Below, one piece after another: positions 1 to 8,974 of a DNA stretch of 21,292 bases. This stretch comes from Chara braunii. Taxonomy: Eukaryota; Streptophyta; Charophyceae; Charales; Characeae. The notes beneath the pieces are model-generated. The model searched no databases. It was given only the letters and a program-made list of their open reading frames with translations, and had not been told where the DNA came from. Position 1 is the first letter of the stretch, and each line of letters starts with the position of its first letter. Where the stretch lies: assembly GCA_003427395.1 (NCBI GenBank), contig BFEA01000197.1, positions 856,132 to 877,423 on the forward strand, in the 5' to 3' direction. The position numbers and the translations under genes were made by a program.

Positions 1-201
1 AAAAAAAAAAACAACAACCGCCTTAATGAAACCTCCGCCCTGACACCACCGCCGACCTGAGTTACGAACGCCTTTTCGAACTCAGGCCCTGACACAGATG
101 CCGATGCCTGTTTTTTCTGCCCATTACGAACTCCCATGTGACATAAACGTACTTCCCCCTATTCTTTTTTATGGCATCAAAGTGAATTTAAAAACTTCTC
201 T

Positions 202-393
202 TCAGCGAACATACACGCTAATTAAGAGAGGCAAGGGGCGGCCCATTGGTATCCCATTGTTCTGTTTCCGTATGGAACTGGCAGCCTTGAACACGACGTT
301 GTCTAACAAGAACCTTGTCAGATTTTCAAGATCAGACAGTATGGTTGATGTAGAGCGCAGGGCTCTCTCCTCTTGCAAAAAAAGTGAGCGCAT
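202..393 (-). pseudogene. Penelope-like element reverse transcriptase fragment
   Basis: A 63-codon minus-strand frame ends in a stretch reading QNNGIPMGRPLP followed by a hydrophobic run. Penelope-like retroelement RTs and telomerase RT have a palm motif of the form Q..G.PMG.PLSP..A..YM, preceded about 15 residues earlier by a hydrophobic helix and a phenylalanine. Here LTRFLLDNVVF occupies that place. The fragment stops immediately after the motif, and no catalytic Asp-Asp box or GIY-YIG endonuclease follows, so this is a relic. The match is short and read by eye, so another RT class is possible. Confidence 0.42.
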
Positions 394-415
394 CTAGAGC
401 CCTGCGCTCGACATC
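347..415. repeat. Inverted repeat with 20-bp arms
   Basis: The left arm (347-366) and right arm (396-415) are reverse complements with one mismatch in 20 positions. They are separated by a 29-base spacer rich in A. The arm core GAGCGCAGGGCTCT is GC-rich, unlike the surrounding DNA. It overlaps the start of the Penelope-like RT frame. It may be a terminal inverted repeat remnant or a structured RNA segment; the sequence alone does not decide. Confidence 0.75.
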
Positions 416-1279
416 TACTCCCATCCTTCCTCACCAGGTCCGGCAGAGTTTCCAAACACAGCAACCTTGGAGATGATTGGGACCATCTGGGCCAATGTAG
501 AAATGCTTACCCAGGAAGTCCCTAATTTTTCTGACAGCCTTGTCTGAAGCCATCGAAGTAAAGATGGAAGGGAAAGACACAGACTGAGAGGAGGCAAAAA
601 GCAAAGTTCTGAGCCCAGCGGACAAACAACTCCGTGTGATGCTATGCTTTCTCACTAAACGCAGAGTTCATTTGTTGTTGTTGCAGTTTTCGTTATATAG
701 TTGTTGTGTCTTTGATGTGAGTATTTCTACTTATGTCCCTGCAAAGATGGTGCGAATAATTGGAGCGTGATTGCAAACTTGCAAGTGTATTTCTGTGCGA
801 TTAGCATTACACATGGATATTGGATGAACGATTTTTTTTTAATTATTTATTATTATTATTATTTTTTTTTAATAATGATGCTATTGAGAATGATGATTCA
901 AATATATGAAAAAATATAGAAGATTATGCTATACCAAGCACAAAATTCACATCGGTGAGCAATTACCCGTTTACCGCAAGCTGTTATCGATAATCGATGA
1001 CCAAACAAAGAACGGTTCGGGATTGTATTTGGAAATTTGAATGGAAGAAGAAGAATTCCCGCGGTTTTGGTCCCAAAAAGAAACGACGGAATTAACATTT
1101 GTGTGATGACCCGACCAGACATGGACTGAAACACACGGCTGATTTCTGAGTTTTGCTCATGGACTGAATGCCTTGCTGAGTTTTCCACTTGCTACTAAGT
1201 CTGTGCGTGTGCACGCTTGCTGGACTGCATGTCTGTCTGAGTGCTGGTTGGCTTGAGTGTGTGTGTGGCCCGTAAGGGC
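416..1279. other. No gene recognised
   Basis: Mixed-composition DNA with an A/T-rich TTATT microsatellite near 838-872. Short open frames exist on both strands (for example minus 898-1188), but none shows a recognisable motif. I see nothing else supportable here. Confidence 0.5.
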
Positions 1280-1339
1280 ACTTGTTCGTTCGTTGGGCCC
1301 TCAGGGCCGGTACTTACCGTGGCCGTGGCGTTGAGGATT

Positions 1340-1418
1340 GCAGCGGGGGAAAACACTCAAGTGGCGGGGAAAGAGGCCCGCAGCACTTGAAGCAGCGGGG
1401 AAACACTCAAGTAGCAGG
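1340..1418. repeat. Two-copy short tandem repeat, about 52-bp period
   Basis: A unit beginning GCAGCGGGG, followed by AAACACTCAAGT and a GC-rich end, occurs at 1340-1369 and again at 1392-1418 with a few substitutions. It lies inside a GC-rich block (about 1280-2080) that stands out from the AT-rich flanks. Confidence 0.7.
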
Positions 1419-1846
1419 TAGGCCGGTACCACACCCTGAAGCGGTAGATGTGCCGGGTACCGGAGGCCGAGCAGAAGAAGACAAAGTTGGCGTTTTTAGA
1501 GACCCAGTAGTTGTTGGCTAGGTCTAGGCGGGTACTAGTCTGAGTCTAGGGCCTGTACGGGCAATATCAGAGTCTGCAATGATGTTTCCTCCCTCCGAAA
1601 GGGAGGAGGTACCGGTTGCTTGGGAGGCCGAGCGCCCTGGAAGTCACCGCCCGAGAGGCAAGCAGGCCGCTATATCTCCAGGCCGGGCGAAGAGCCCAGT
1701 CTCGTTGTCGGTGTGCAAGTTTGGCGGCACACTGGTTGGAGCGCTGGCTGGAGCAGCGCTAGCTCGGAGCAGCGCTGCTGGGGAAGAAGCAACGACTTGG
1801 AGGAGGAAGAAGGACAGGAATGGGGAGGAGCGCCAGAGGTACTTAC

Positions 1847-2037
1847 CTGGCTATGGTGGCAGCCATCTTCATCACCTTGGTGGGCGCTGCAGCAGGGAGA
1901 CCCCAGCTGGTGAGAGCTACACCAAGAAGCTTCGAGGCAGAGTCAGGCATGGCGGCCTGAGCTAGAGCAGCCATAGCTGTTTTGCGTTGTCCTTTGCACA
2001 GCACGGCAAGGCCCAAGTAGTCCGCCATAGCCTCGGC
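1847..2037 (-). other. Splice-motif-bounded ORF, candidate exon or LTR-element leader
   Basis: On the minus strand this 191-nt segment is open throughout. It is preceded by a pyrimidine-rich tract ending in CTCTCATAG, a good 3' splice acceptor, and followed by CCAG|GTAAGTACC, a near-perfect 5' splice donor. The encoded peptide begins AEAMADYLGLAVLCKGQRKT and is Ala/Lys-rich; I do not recognise it. Upstream on the minus strand lie an ATG at 2069 and a TGGTATCA octamer (2089-2096) that equals the first 8 bases of a plant tRNA-iMet primer-binding site. It could therefore be the leader or gag of a minus-strand LTR element rather than a cellular exon. No flanking exon was found in a matching phase without stops. 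Confidence 0.3.
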
Positions 2038-2249
2038 CTATGAGAGTGAAGAGTGAGGGAGGCGGCCATGTCTATGGTGGACCTCAAGTGATACCAGCAG
2101 TAGAAGAGGGATTCGGACATTGATTCTGGTTCAGCCATTCAACATTGTATTATTATTTCTTGTGTGAATAAGAGAGGAGGCGATAAGGAGGAAGAGAGAG
2201 TTGGGCTAAGAAGAAGAGCTTTGTCATTTGTCTATGCTGTTGTACATCA

Positions 2250-2291
2250 TCTTCTTCTTCGTTCTTACTTCTTCTTCTTCTTCTTCTTCTA
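2250..2291. repeat. (CTT)n-rich microsatellite, imperfect
   Basis: Runs of TTC/CTT interrupted by short non-repeat bases, ending with a clean CTT stretch at about 2271-2290. Confidence 0.8.
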
Positions 2292-2399
2292 ACCTTCTCT
2301 CTCCTCTCAAGTTCATTCATTTCTTTCTGCAATTGGACGACATTGTATTATCTGATGAATGTGTATCTCGAAATTGGCCAGGATCATAACATTTGCATA

Positions 2400-3140
2400 T
2401 ACTACCAAAATTTGAATCATATCAGAAATAAAAATGATCCTCTTTCCAAGATTGATGAGATACTTGATGCAATTAGATATTATGCACCATTGTTCCGCAA
2501 ATTAAATATTTGACATAGATTTCATCATATTCATGTACTACGTGCAAGATAGACTAAGAATGTTTTTGTGTTGTTTGAGGGAAATTGACGTTACCTACTA
2601 CCTGGTGATGAATTTGATGCCCTATGGCTATCTGCCATGTGCTCTCCAAGTTTCAACACATGATGAACATGGCGTTCCAGAAATTTGTGCTAAAAAGTTA
2701 AAAGCGCATTGCCAATTGGCATGAAGCATGATTAACTATTTTGTGATTGTGTACATGGACGATATCTTGGTGTATTTGAGTTTGTACCATCATGGCCATG
2801 TGCAGCACATTACATATATATTGCAGGACACCAGATTCAACATGGTCATGAAAAAAAGCAAGCTCTTCCAACCGGAAATTCTATTTCTTGTCTACAATGT
2901 CATGATTAGAGGTTTGAAGCCTAATCTGCAACAGGTGGCTGCAGTGCATGCAAAGCTTTTCCTTTCCTCCTTAGCACAAGGCCGGACCTTTCTGAGATTG
3001 GTGTCTTTCTACCATGATCGATTGCTCAAGGGTTTTGCTACCATCGCGTCACCAATAACAGATTTGCTGAAGAAGTTTCACTGGTCGATCTGAAACAGGG
3101 AATGCGATCTAGGGTTTTTGTGCTTTGAAAAATGACCTTG
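2400..3140 (+). pseudogene. Ty3/Gypsy retrotransposon reverse transcriptase, decayed
   Basis: The successive frames read like a Ty3/Gypsy RT. NDPLSKIDEILDAI (around 2432) matches the conserved P.P.ID..LD.L block and FRKLNI (around 2495) the motif A region. HMMNMAFQKF in a shifted frame near 2665 matches the FQ.LMN.VF block. IVYMDDILVY (around 2745) carries the catalytic Tyr-Met-Asp-Asp box. LFQPEILFL and VAAV follow in the usual order, then SFYHDRLLKGFATIASPITDLLKK, the linker that precedes RNase H. An E.A...F.ALKNDL-like piece near 3100-3135 would be the start of RNase H. At least two frameshifts and several stops break it. No gag, protease, integrase or LTRs were found, so this is an internal fragment. 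The 3' side is cut by another retroposon's A-rich tail. Confidence 0.88.
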
Positions 3141-3144
3141 ACTT

Positions 3145-3221
3145 TTTTTATTTTTTTATTTTTTTAAAAATCAAAACAGGTTCTTAAGGCCCTGGCTCCA
3201 TGTCCATTCTGGGGAGGCTCC
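3145..3221 (-). mobile_element. LINE-family 3'-end relic, copy a
   Basis: Positions 3184-3221 carry the dispersed GGCCCTGGCTCCAT... segment shared with 3723-3764, 5891-5966 and 18578-18640. Read on the minus strand it runs into an A-rich tail (T-rich on plus at 3145-3175), consistent with the 3' terminus of a retroposon inserted on the minus strand. The Ty3/Gypsy homology stops where this tail begins. Confidence 0.6.
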
Positions 3222-3400
3222 TTTTTTTTGGTCCAGGTTATATAGGCCAATGTCTATCAGAAGTTCAGGCTTGCTTTTCAACATTTGCTAGTGTTTATCA
3301 GATTCCCCAAAAAAGAATAGTACTGGTGGTCTTGATCACAAGAGTTTGTTGTAAAAAATCCATCAAAGCCCGTGCTGATCGTCTAAAGTAGCAATAAATA

Positions 3401-3643
3401 GTTGGAAGGGAACACAGAGATAGAGAGTGTTACATGCGTAGAAGGGTTTATGTTACATGCCTCAGACGGTCCCTGTAACATGCCTCAAAGGGTCAATCCT
3501 CCTGTATCATGGAGGATAGAGAGAGTAGTTGGAAGGGAGCAAAGAGATAGAGATAGTCTTACATGCCTAGAAGGGTCCCTATTACATGCCTCAGACGGTC
3601 ACTGTAAAATGCCTCAAAGTGTCAATCCTCCTGTACCATGGAG
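3401..3643. repeat. 127-bp tandem duplication with internal about 25-bp sub-repeats
   Basis: GTTGGAAGGGA begins at 3401 and again at 3528. The two units share blocks such as ACATGCCTCAGACGGTC and TCAATCCTCCTGTA. Within each unit the ACATGCCT...GGTC motif itself recurs three times. Identity between units is high but not perfect. Open frames across this segment are by-products of the repetition. Confidence 0.85.
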
Positions 3644-3794
3644 CAATCAATGCTGGTCAGGGATCGTTCGGCCAAACAAAAGGATGCATCTTACTATTTT
3701 GACTTGCTGGGGGAATAGGAGCCGGACTGATGCTCCCCAGAATGGATATGGAGCCAGGGCCATGAGGATCAATTGTTTGAAAAAAAAAAAAAAA
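3644..3794 (+). mobile_element. Retroposon 3' end with poly-A, copy b
   Basis: The segment at 3711-3764 is the reverse complement of the family sequence seen at 3184 and 18578. On the plus strand it ends CCAGGGCCATGAGGATCAA and then runs into A14 at 3780-3793. A poly-A tail directly after the conserved end is the expected signature of a LINE/SINE-type 3' terminus. The upstream tandem repeat (3401-3643) may be part of the same 5'-truncated element. Confidence 0.62.
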
Positions 3795-3861
3795 GATTCG
3801 TTACACACGTTTCTATTTGCTACTCTCTTTTTGTCTGTTGCTGCCCCTGCCCCGTTCTCTT

Positions 3862-3862
<1 letters not shown>

Positions 3863-3901
<39 letters not shown>

Positions 3902-3988
3902 TCCTGCCTGTCGGTCTGCCTGCCTGCCTGCCTGTCTGCCCGCCTGCCTGCCTGCCTGCCTGCCTGTCTGCCTGTCTGCCTGCCTGGG
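3863..3988. repeat. (TGCC)n tetranucleotide microsatellite
   Basis: About 125 bp of CCTG units with a few substitutions (TGTC, TTCC, TCGG). The long Cys/Leu/Pro- or Arg/Gln/Ala-rich open frames here come from the repeat and are not genes. Confidence 0.95.
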
Positions 3989-4006
3989 CTCACGGGGAAC
4001 GTTGTT

Positions 4007-4078
4007 TGGAGACTATCAGTCTTGAACCGATGACTTGATACTTGCAAAACATGCATTCTACCAACTTTACAATGTGTT
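4007..4078 (-). pseudogene. tRNA-Ala(UGC)-like pseudogene, organelle-type
   Basis: Read on the minus strand, AGTTGGTAGA (D-loop/A-box region) is followed by TTTGCAA (a seven-base anticodon loop with UGC) and then a T-arm, ATCGGTTCAAGACTGAT, whose five-pair stem closes with one wobble. AGTCTCCA then sits where the acceptor strand and discriminator base would be. Spacing matches a tRNA. The 5' acceptor strand has no complement to AGTCTCC, and the D and anticodon stems are degraded, so it cannot be functional. The T-arm and CCA-proximal bases look more organellar than nuclear. It could also be the head of a tRNA-derived SINE. Confidence 0.5.
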
Positions 4079-4764
4079 AATAACAGCTCACACTTTCTTA
4101 ATGATCTGTGCGCTGTTGTGCTAGATGTTTGCACCCACATCACTGCAACAATGTCGTGAATACCGAGCAGTTACCATAAAGAAAGGTATCGATTGCTTGT
4201 CCGTAGGTAAATGTTCTCAAAGGCTCGTTCAGGAAGGAGTCCACTACACTGCCAGAAATCTAAGTTCAATTTCTGACAAGTTGCTTACAGAGTTTAGATG
4301 CTTGCACTTTCTGCCTAAAGAGAACCCAAAGGCAAACATGAAAATAACTGCGGGAAAATCAATCTTCGCTCCGGGATTGGTTTCGGTGCTCCCGTAGTAG
4401 TCTCCTGAGCCTCGGCTCGGGGGCGATATTTCTCCTCTCCTTTCTACTCTTTTCTCAACTTTCCTTTCTTTGTCCCTTCCTTTCTTCCCCTCGCTATCCA
4501 TTCCTCCCTACCTTACACTTCGCTCTCTTGCCATTCGGACTTTTGCTTAAGCCAGCGCCGAAATCGGGTGAGCACGTGGATACAATCAAAAGACATGTGG
4601 CCTCTGGATCAGCAATCGAACAGATCACCCTAAAACGGGCACATCCCCTGGTAATCGGGGTGCTCATGGAAAGGTAGTGGCATTTTCAGGCTTTTCTTCT
4701 GAGCCGCGAACCACTATGCGCCAATATTTGAGAGAGAGGTGAATGTTAAGTAAGAAATGAGCGC

Positions 4765-4767
<3 letters not shown>
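4079..4767. other. No gene recognised
   Basis: Non-repetitive DNA with a pyrimidine-rich patch (about 4430-4510). An open frame at 4125-4397 (plus, 90 codons) has no recognisable motif. A short plus-strand reading near 4569-4680 is open, but I cannot assign it. Confidence 0.4.

Positions 4768-4843
<76 letters not shown>
4768..4843. repeat. (AG)38 dinucleotide microsatellite
   Basis: An uninterrupted AG run of about 76 bp. The Ser-Leu repeat frames on the minus strand are artefacts of it. Confidence 0.98.
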
Positions 4844-4845
<2 letters not shown>

Positions 4846-5521
4846 CACAGGACACCTGTCAATTCTGACATGTTTTTCTTGAAGGATCTGCACGTTTCTT
4901 AGTCCATCGAAACCCGAATTCATGCTGTGAGATGGAAGCCACTTTATCCTGGTCGACTTTTCCTCGGTCATTGGATGGTAAGGAAAATCAGCTGGACATC
5001 AGGATACACAGGGAAGACAGTTCCCCAAAAGCATTGGCGCGGCTGACACTATTTCATTGAGAAATTATCATGCCCAGTTGGGGCCTGCCTCCTCAGGTGT
5101 TTTCGGTGAAATTTTGGGAACATGGATAACATATGTTAATTTGAATGTCATGAATGCATCCTTGTGGTTTTGGATGTCCTGAGGGGGCAAAAAAGTACCT
5201 TACTGAGCTCGGCTGTGTGCTTGAACTGAAAAATATGATGCTAACTGCAGGTGTACACAGTAGGACCTGATTACGTACATGCAGAAGCCAGAAAATCACC
5301 AGCTTTGGATGGGCCCGTGGGGTGGTGCAGAGGAGCCCTGATGGCAAGGCGGTTCTCGCTCTGCTCTCCCTTTCTCCCCATTTACCCTATCGTTCCCCTT
5401 GTTATAGAGTTCACCTAAGGTTGCTCAGCTGAGCGTCTATGGGGCACTGAAAGTTGCTGCTATTTTCTGAGGCACCCTTCCTCCTTCCTTCTCCCTGCTC
5501 GTTCTCCTCTTCCCTCCTTTC
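4844..5521. other. No gene recognised
   Basis: Mixed DNA without recognisable motifs, ending in a C/T-rich run that leads into the CTT array. Short open frames only. Confidence 0.4.
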
Positions 5522-5583
5522 CTCTTCTTCTTCTTCTTCTTCTTCTTCTTCTTCTTCTTCTTCTTCTTCTTCTTCTTCTTCTT
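5522..5583. repeat. (CTT)n trinucleotide microsatellite, about 20 units
   Basis: A pure CTT array. It produces Ser-, Glu- or Lys-homopolymer frames on the two strands that should not be annotated as genes. Confidence 0.98.
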
Positions 5584-5866
5584 TCCCCAAAAACAAAATA
5601 TGTCAGACTCTGTTTCTTTCTCTGTTTGTTTCACAAGTGCGCTCTTTGTTGACAGATATGTGTCAACTTGACGTTATAATAACTTAATAAGAAATTTATT
5701 TGCTTCTCTCATTACTTGTTTCAGGAAGCGTGATACTTCTTCATCCTCTTCTTCTTCCACCTCCTCCTGCTTCTTCTCCTTCACAATGCCATTGGGGCTC
5801 TTTGTTGATAGATATGTGACAAATTGCAGATATAATAGGACATGTTCCTCTCTCTTTTTTTATCTT

Positions 5867-5890
5867 AAAAAAAAAAAAAAAAAAAAAAAA
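5867..5890. repeat. A24 homopolymer
   Basis: Twenty-four A on the plus strand, immediately adjacent to the conserved LINE 3'-end sequence at 5891. On the minus strand, where LINE A is coded, this reads as poly-T. It is therefore not a simple poly-A tail of LINE A and more likely marks another insertion or a rearranged junction. Confidence 0.9.
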
Positions 5891-5966
5891 CAGAACCTTA
5901 TGGTTCCGGCTCCTTTTCCAGTCTGGGGAGCGTCAGTCCAGTTCCGATTCCACCAGCAAGTCCGTA
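5891..5966 (-). mobile_element. LINE A conserved 3' end, copy c
   Basis: This segment shares the order of blocks ACTTGCTGGTGGAAT, GGACTGACGCTCCCCAGA and GGAGCC(A/G)GG..CCATAAGG (minus orientation) with copies at 3184, 3723 and 18578. It lies downstream of LINE A on the same strand, as the 18578 copy does for LINE B, so I read it as the family's 3' terminus. Confidence 0.55.
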
Positions 5967-6686
5967 AAGAATACAAGGTATACTCACTCACGATCCTCCC
6001 CCTTGTGGTGTGGAGGTCCGAAGGACGGCATTGATTGCTTCCCGAGGGGAGGATGTACCACCCTTCACCCCTGCCGAAGTTAGCCTGTTTTACTGGGAAC
6101 CTGTACTTGCAGCACTAATGGTGCTATAACCCTAAACCCTGGCTTGATACGTCTGTGTCTTTAACCTATCCTCAGTGTTCCTATTTGTGTCGTGACTTGA
6201 TGGGGTTGGAGGTTCGGTCTGAGATCCTGGTATCGTTTGTAGGGAATGTTTGGGTTTAGGTTGGGGAGATCTTGGTAGGGGGGTTGTAATATAGATCTGG
6301 GGTGTGGCTGGGTTGGGGATAGTGAGTTTGTCCTGGTGTACTGGGTGGTGTAAGTAGGGAACGGGGAGGGAGGGGTGGAGATGTGGGATTGTTGGAGGAT
6401 GTGTTGGCGTGGAGACAGATGGTAGGGGGTGTAGGGGTCGCAGTGGGGGATAGGAGTAGGGCTGGTGGGAGGTGAGGTGTCTTTGATGGTTCGGTGATGG
6501 GTTAGTTGTGAGAGGTTGGATTGGGGTAGGATGGGTGAGGGGTAGGGGGGTAGTAAGGAGACTTTATATCTGTGTTATTGTTAGCCACGTTTTGAGAATT
6601 AGTCTGTCGTTGTTAATTGTGCCAAGTAACCCATTGCCTAGTTTGGAGGTGTATAATTTTTGGATTATCAGTTTTTTTTGTCTGGG
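5967..6686 (-). mobile_element. LINE A 3' untranslated region (putative)
   Basis: The plus strand from about 6180 to 6560 is strongly G-rich, so the LINE-sense strand is C-rich. It contains a four-tract run GGG-GGGG-GGG-GGGG at 6357-6375. No coding motif is seen between the zf-RVT part and the conserved 3' end, so a 3' UTR is the simplest reading. The exact 3' boundary is inferred, not proven. Confidence 0.45.
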
Positions 6687-7974
6687 TCAGTTGGGAGCTT
6701 CTTGAGTTGTTTTTTTTTTCCAGAGGGCATGAATTTTGGTGTCTATTAGTTGTTGGATGATGATGAGAGGGTTTTCTGGGGTGGTGAGGCGGTCGTCGAA
6801 GGTGATGTTGCATCTGTCTTTCCATATGGCCCATAGGGTGCTTTTCTTGATTTGGGAGGAGAGAACGGCTTCGAAGCCTTCCTGTGGGGGTGATTGGTTG
6901 AGGTCGAGAAATAGAGTGGCTGGGTTGATTAGTAGAGGAGATTCTGAGAATTTAAGCCATGAAGCTTCTAGGGCTTGCCAGAGGGATCTTGCCTTTGGGC
7001 AATCCATGAAACAGTGGTTTAGGGACTCAGGGACTTCGAGGTTGTATACCTTGCACTGGGAATCGTGTTCGGATCTGTCTTCTTGATTGCGTCTGACAGC
7101 CAACCATTTGTTTACTGGGACTGCTCTGAAAGCTATTAGCCACCTCAGGCTAACTAGTTTGACCGGTCTTGTGGATAGTACTGTCGCCCAGGGAAGTTTG
7201 AAGTGTGTTGGTTAATTGTGGCTCCTCTTTTGTCCATCCGTTGCGTATTGTATTGGATATTGAAATGGGTTTGGTGAAAAGTCTATAACCTAGTTTGGCT
7301 GTGTAGTTGGTTAGTTTGCATGAGTTGGTGATGAGTATGGAACCTGTGGGAGGGCTCCATGTCCATTCCATGGGGTCGATCTCTAGGTCGCCGACATTAA
7401 TAGGGGTTTATAGACTCTTTTTCTTTCTCCTTCAGAATCTATGATTTTGATTCTTCTCAGGTTGTTGACCTTGAATGCTCCTTCTTCTCTGCACTTTGCA
7501 TTCATATAGCTTACCGGGTTTCCTGGTTCTTCTAGGTTGTGTATGTCACAACTTATCCATTCCTTGTTTTGGGATTCGTAGTTCTTGACTGTGAGGACTT
7601 CTTGGATAGATGGGGAGTCAATGGTGGTGGCCCAGTCTTCATATTGTCATTTCTGCTTTGATTTAAGTAGGGCTCGCCCTTGCAGGGGAATGGAGTCTAT
7701 GATATTAGTTAAGTTAGCCTGTAGGTGGTGTACTCCTTTTAGTTTATCACGCATGTCGCTTTCTGTTTTCCAGGTCTTGTTTGGTTCGTCCCATATGTGC
7801 TTTATTTGCCATATTCCCTGTTCTAACCAGTGCCTCCATTTGGGTTCTGACTTCGAGATTGTGAGGCTTTCCCCTTTGTTGTTCTTGATCAATGGGTTGC
7901 CAAAGAGGGGTTGCCGAAGGACTTCATCTCTTTTCTTTGCTCCTGTTTTGTTCTCTAGGAAGATGGTTCTCTAG
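6687..7974 (-). pseudogene. LINE A ORF2 C-terminus with zf-RVT-like zinc-binding motif
   Basis: At about 6960-7060 the minus frame reads CKVYNLEVPESLNHCFMDC followed by PKARSLW. That is the C..(C)...E...H...C arrangement seen at the C-terminus of plant LINE ORF2 proteins; here the second Cys position of the usual pair is not clear. STLWAIWKDRC follows, which aligns with TMWSIWKKGC of LINE B. Upstream, a 7892-7647 frame (GESLTISKSEPKWRHWLEQG) continues the region between RT and zf-RVT. Frames are interrupted by stops (for example near 7371 and 7150), so no full product is made. The motif is thought to bind the element's RNA or DNA. Confidence 0.75.
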
Positions 7975-8974
7975 GTGTGTAGAATTTGCTCATAAGGAGA
8001 TTTAGTATGGGGAGTGTCGTCAGTGTTCAACTGACATGTTTGGTCGGTCTGACTCTGTTTCCCTTTTGGGAGTGGCCAAAATTTGTTAAAAATCCAGAAA
8101 AGGCCTGATATGTTGGTTGGAGAAGTACAGGGAGCAAGTTCTCTGATGTGGTTGAGGGCTAATTTGGTCCAGTGAACATTGTCATGTAGGACTAGACTTA
8201 TGATCCATTTACTTGTAAAGCCTCTATTTGCCGGGCTGGATCTATAAGACCTAAGCCCTTTTTGCTTTTAGGGCTGGTGACCATCTGCCAGGCCACCTTG
8301 TGGATGAAGTGTTCCTTGTCCGGATTGTCTGTCCATAGGAATCCTGCTGTTTTTTTCCTCAACAAACTTTGAAAGTCAGAAGCTCGGAACCATATGGATG
8401 TAGAGTACCACATCATTGCTAGGATCAAATTGTTGAGTGCTAGTACTGTACCTAATAGGGAGGTGTTAGAGGCTTTCCAGGTGTGCTTCCTGTTGACCAT
8501 TGAAGACAGAGGTGTCGCTGCCAAAATCTGGTGGCATCCTTTGAGGTTAAGGATAATGCCCAGAAATCAGATTGGTATATCCGGATCTGTCCACTGTAGT
8601 CCTGGAGGGGATAATTCAGTGGGAGGGGGTGTTTCTGCGGTCCACCAACCTATTGTCTTGGCCCAGTTGACTTTCATTTATGAGGCTAGTTGGAATGCTT
8701 GCATCGCTCTTATCAAGGCTTGAAAGAAAGAGTTTTATGCTCTTATTAGTTTGTAAGATCGTCAGTGAATATGAGGGTGGTGGAGATGCGGAGGTGTTGC
8801 CCTCATTCGTCTGTTATGTTATCTATTCTCTCAATTGATCTATCCTTTCTTAGGAAGGCGGCAATGGTCTCCATGACAAAAAGAAAGATCGATGCTGCTA
8901 CTGGGTCGCGTTGTCTTACTGATCTTGTCATTGGGTACAGGTTTGAGAGGAAGCCGTTGACTTGATCGATGCTG
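7975..8974 (-). pseudogene. LINE A reverse transcriptase, palm motif C and thumb
   Basis: Minus-strand reading continues from NGFLSNLYPMTRSVRQRDP (RT motif with RQ.DP) through IFLFVMETIAAFLRKD to LIFTDDLT near 8770, the catalytic box (F.DD; Ala is replaced by Thr compared with FADD in LINE B). Beyond the box two TAA codons occur, then thumb-type sequence such as LNNLILAMMWYSTSIWFR (around 8440). This copy meets the preceding RT segment at an artificial adapter junction at 8975, so it may come from a different genomic LINE copy than 9011-9511. Confidence 0.8.

Noticed and set aside
1-13. Poly-A at the window start as a retroposon tail
   Set aside because: Cut by the window edge, so the element it might belong to cannot be seen.
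1836-1870. GTACTTACCTGGC on plus, resembling the 5' end of U1 snRNA
   Set aside because: Downstream sequence lacks the Sm site and the U1 stem-loops. The match simply reflects a 5' splice site on the opposite strand.
2020-2045. Loose resemblance to a dinoflagellate spliced-leader sequence
   Set aside because: Needs gaps and several mismatches; the donor that should follow is absent, and the other evidence points to a plant.
2089-2096. tRNA-iMet primer-binding-site octamer (minus)
   Set aside because: Only 8 bases match and the adjacent bases do not end in a clear LTR terminus; kept only as a note on the candidate exon.
2352-2378. CTGATGA followed by CGAAA, resembling a hammerhead ribozyme core
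   Set aside because: The 11 bases between the two motifs cannot form a stem II, and no matching stem III or cleavage triplet is evident. Hammerheads are known in Penelope-like and some other elements, so I checked.
3402-4143. Cys/Leu/Pro-rich and Arg/Gln/Ala-rich frames up to 207 codons
   Set aside because: They run through the 127-bp duplication and the (TGCC)n array; the apparent coding comes from the repeat.
5411-5687. Long Glu-, Lys- or Ser-homopolymer open frames
   Set aside because: Produced by the (CTT)n microsatellite; no sequence outside the repeat supports a protein.
6126-6140. AACCCTAAACCCT, plant telomere-like
   Set aside because: Only about one and a half units; expected by chance in 21 kb and not flanked by more units.
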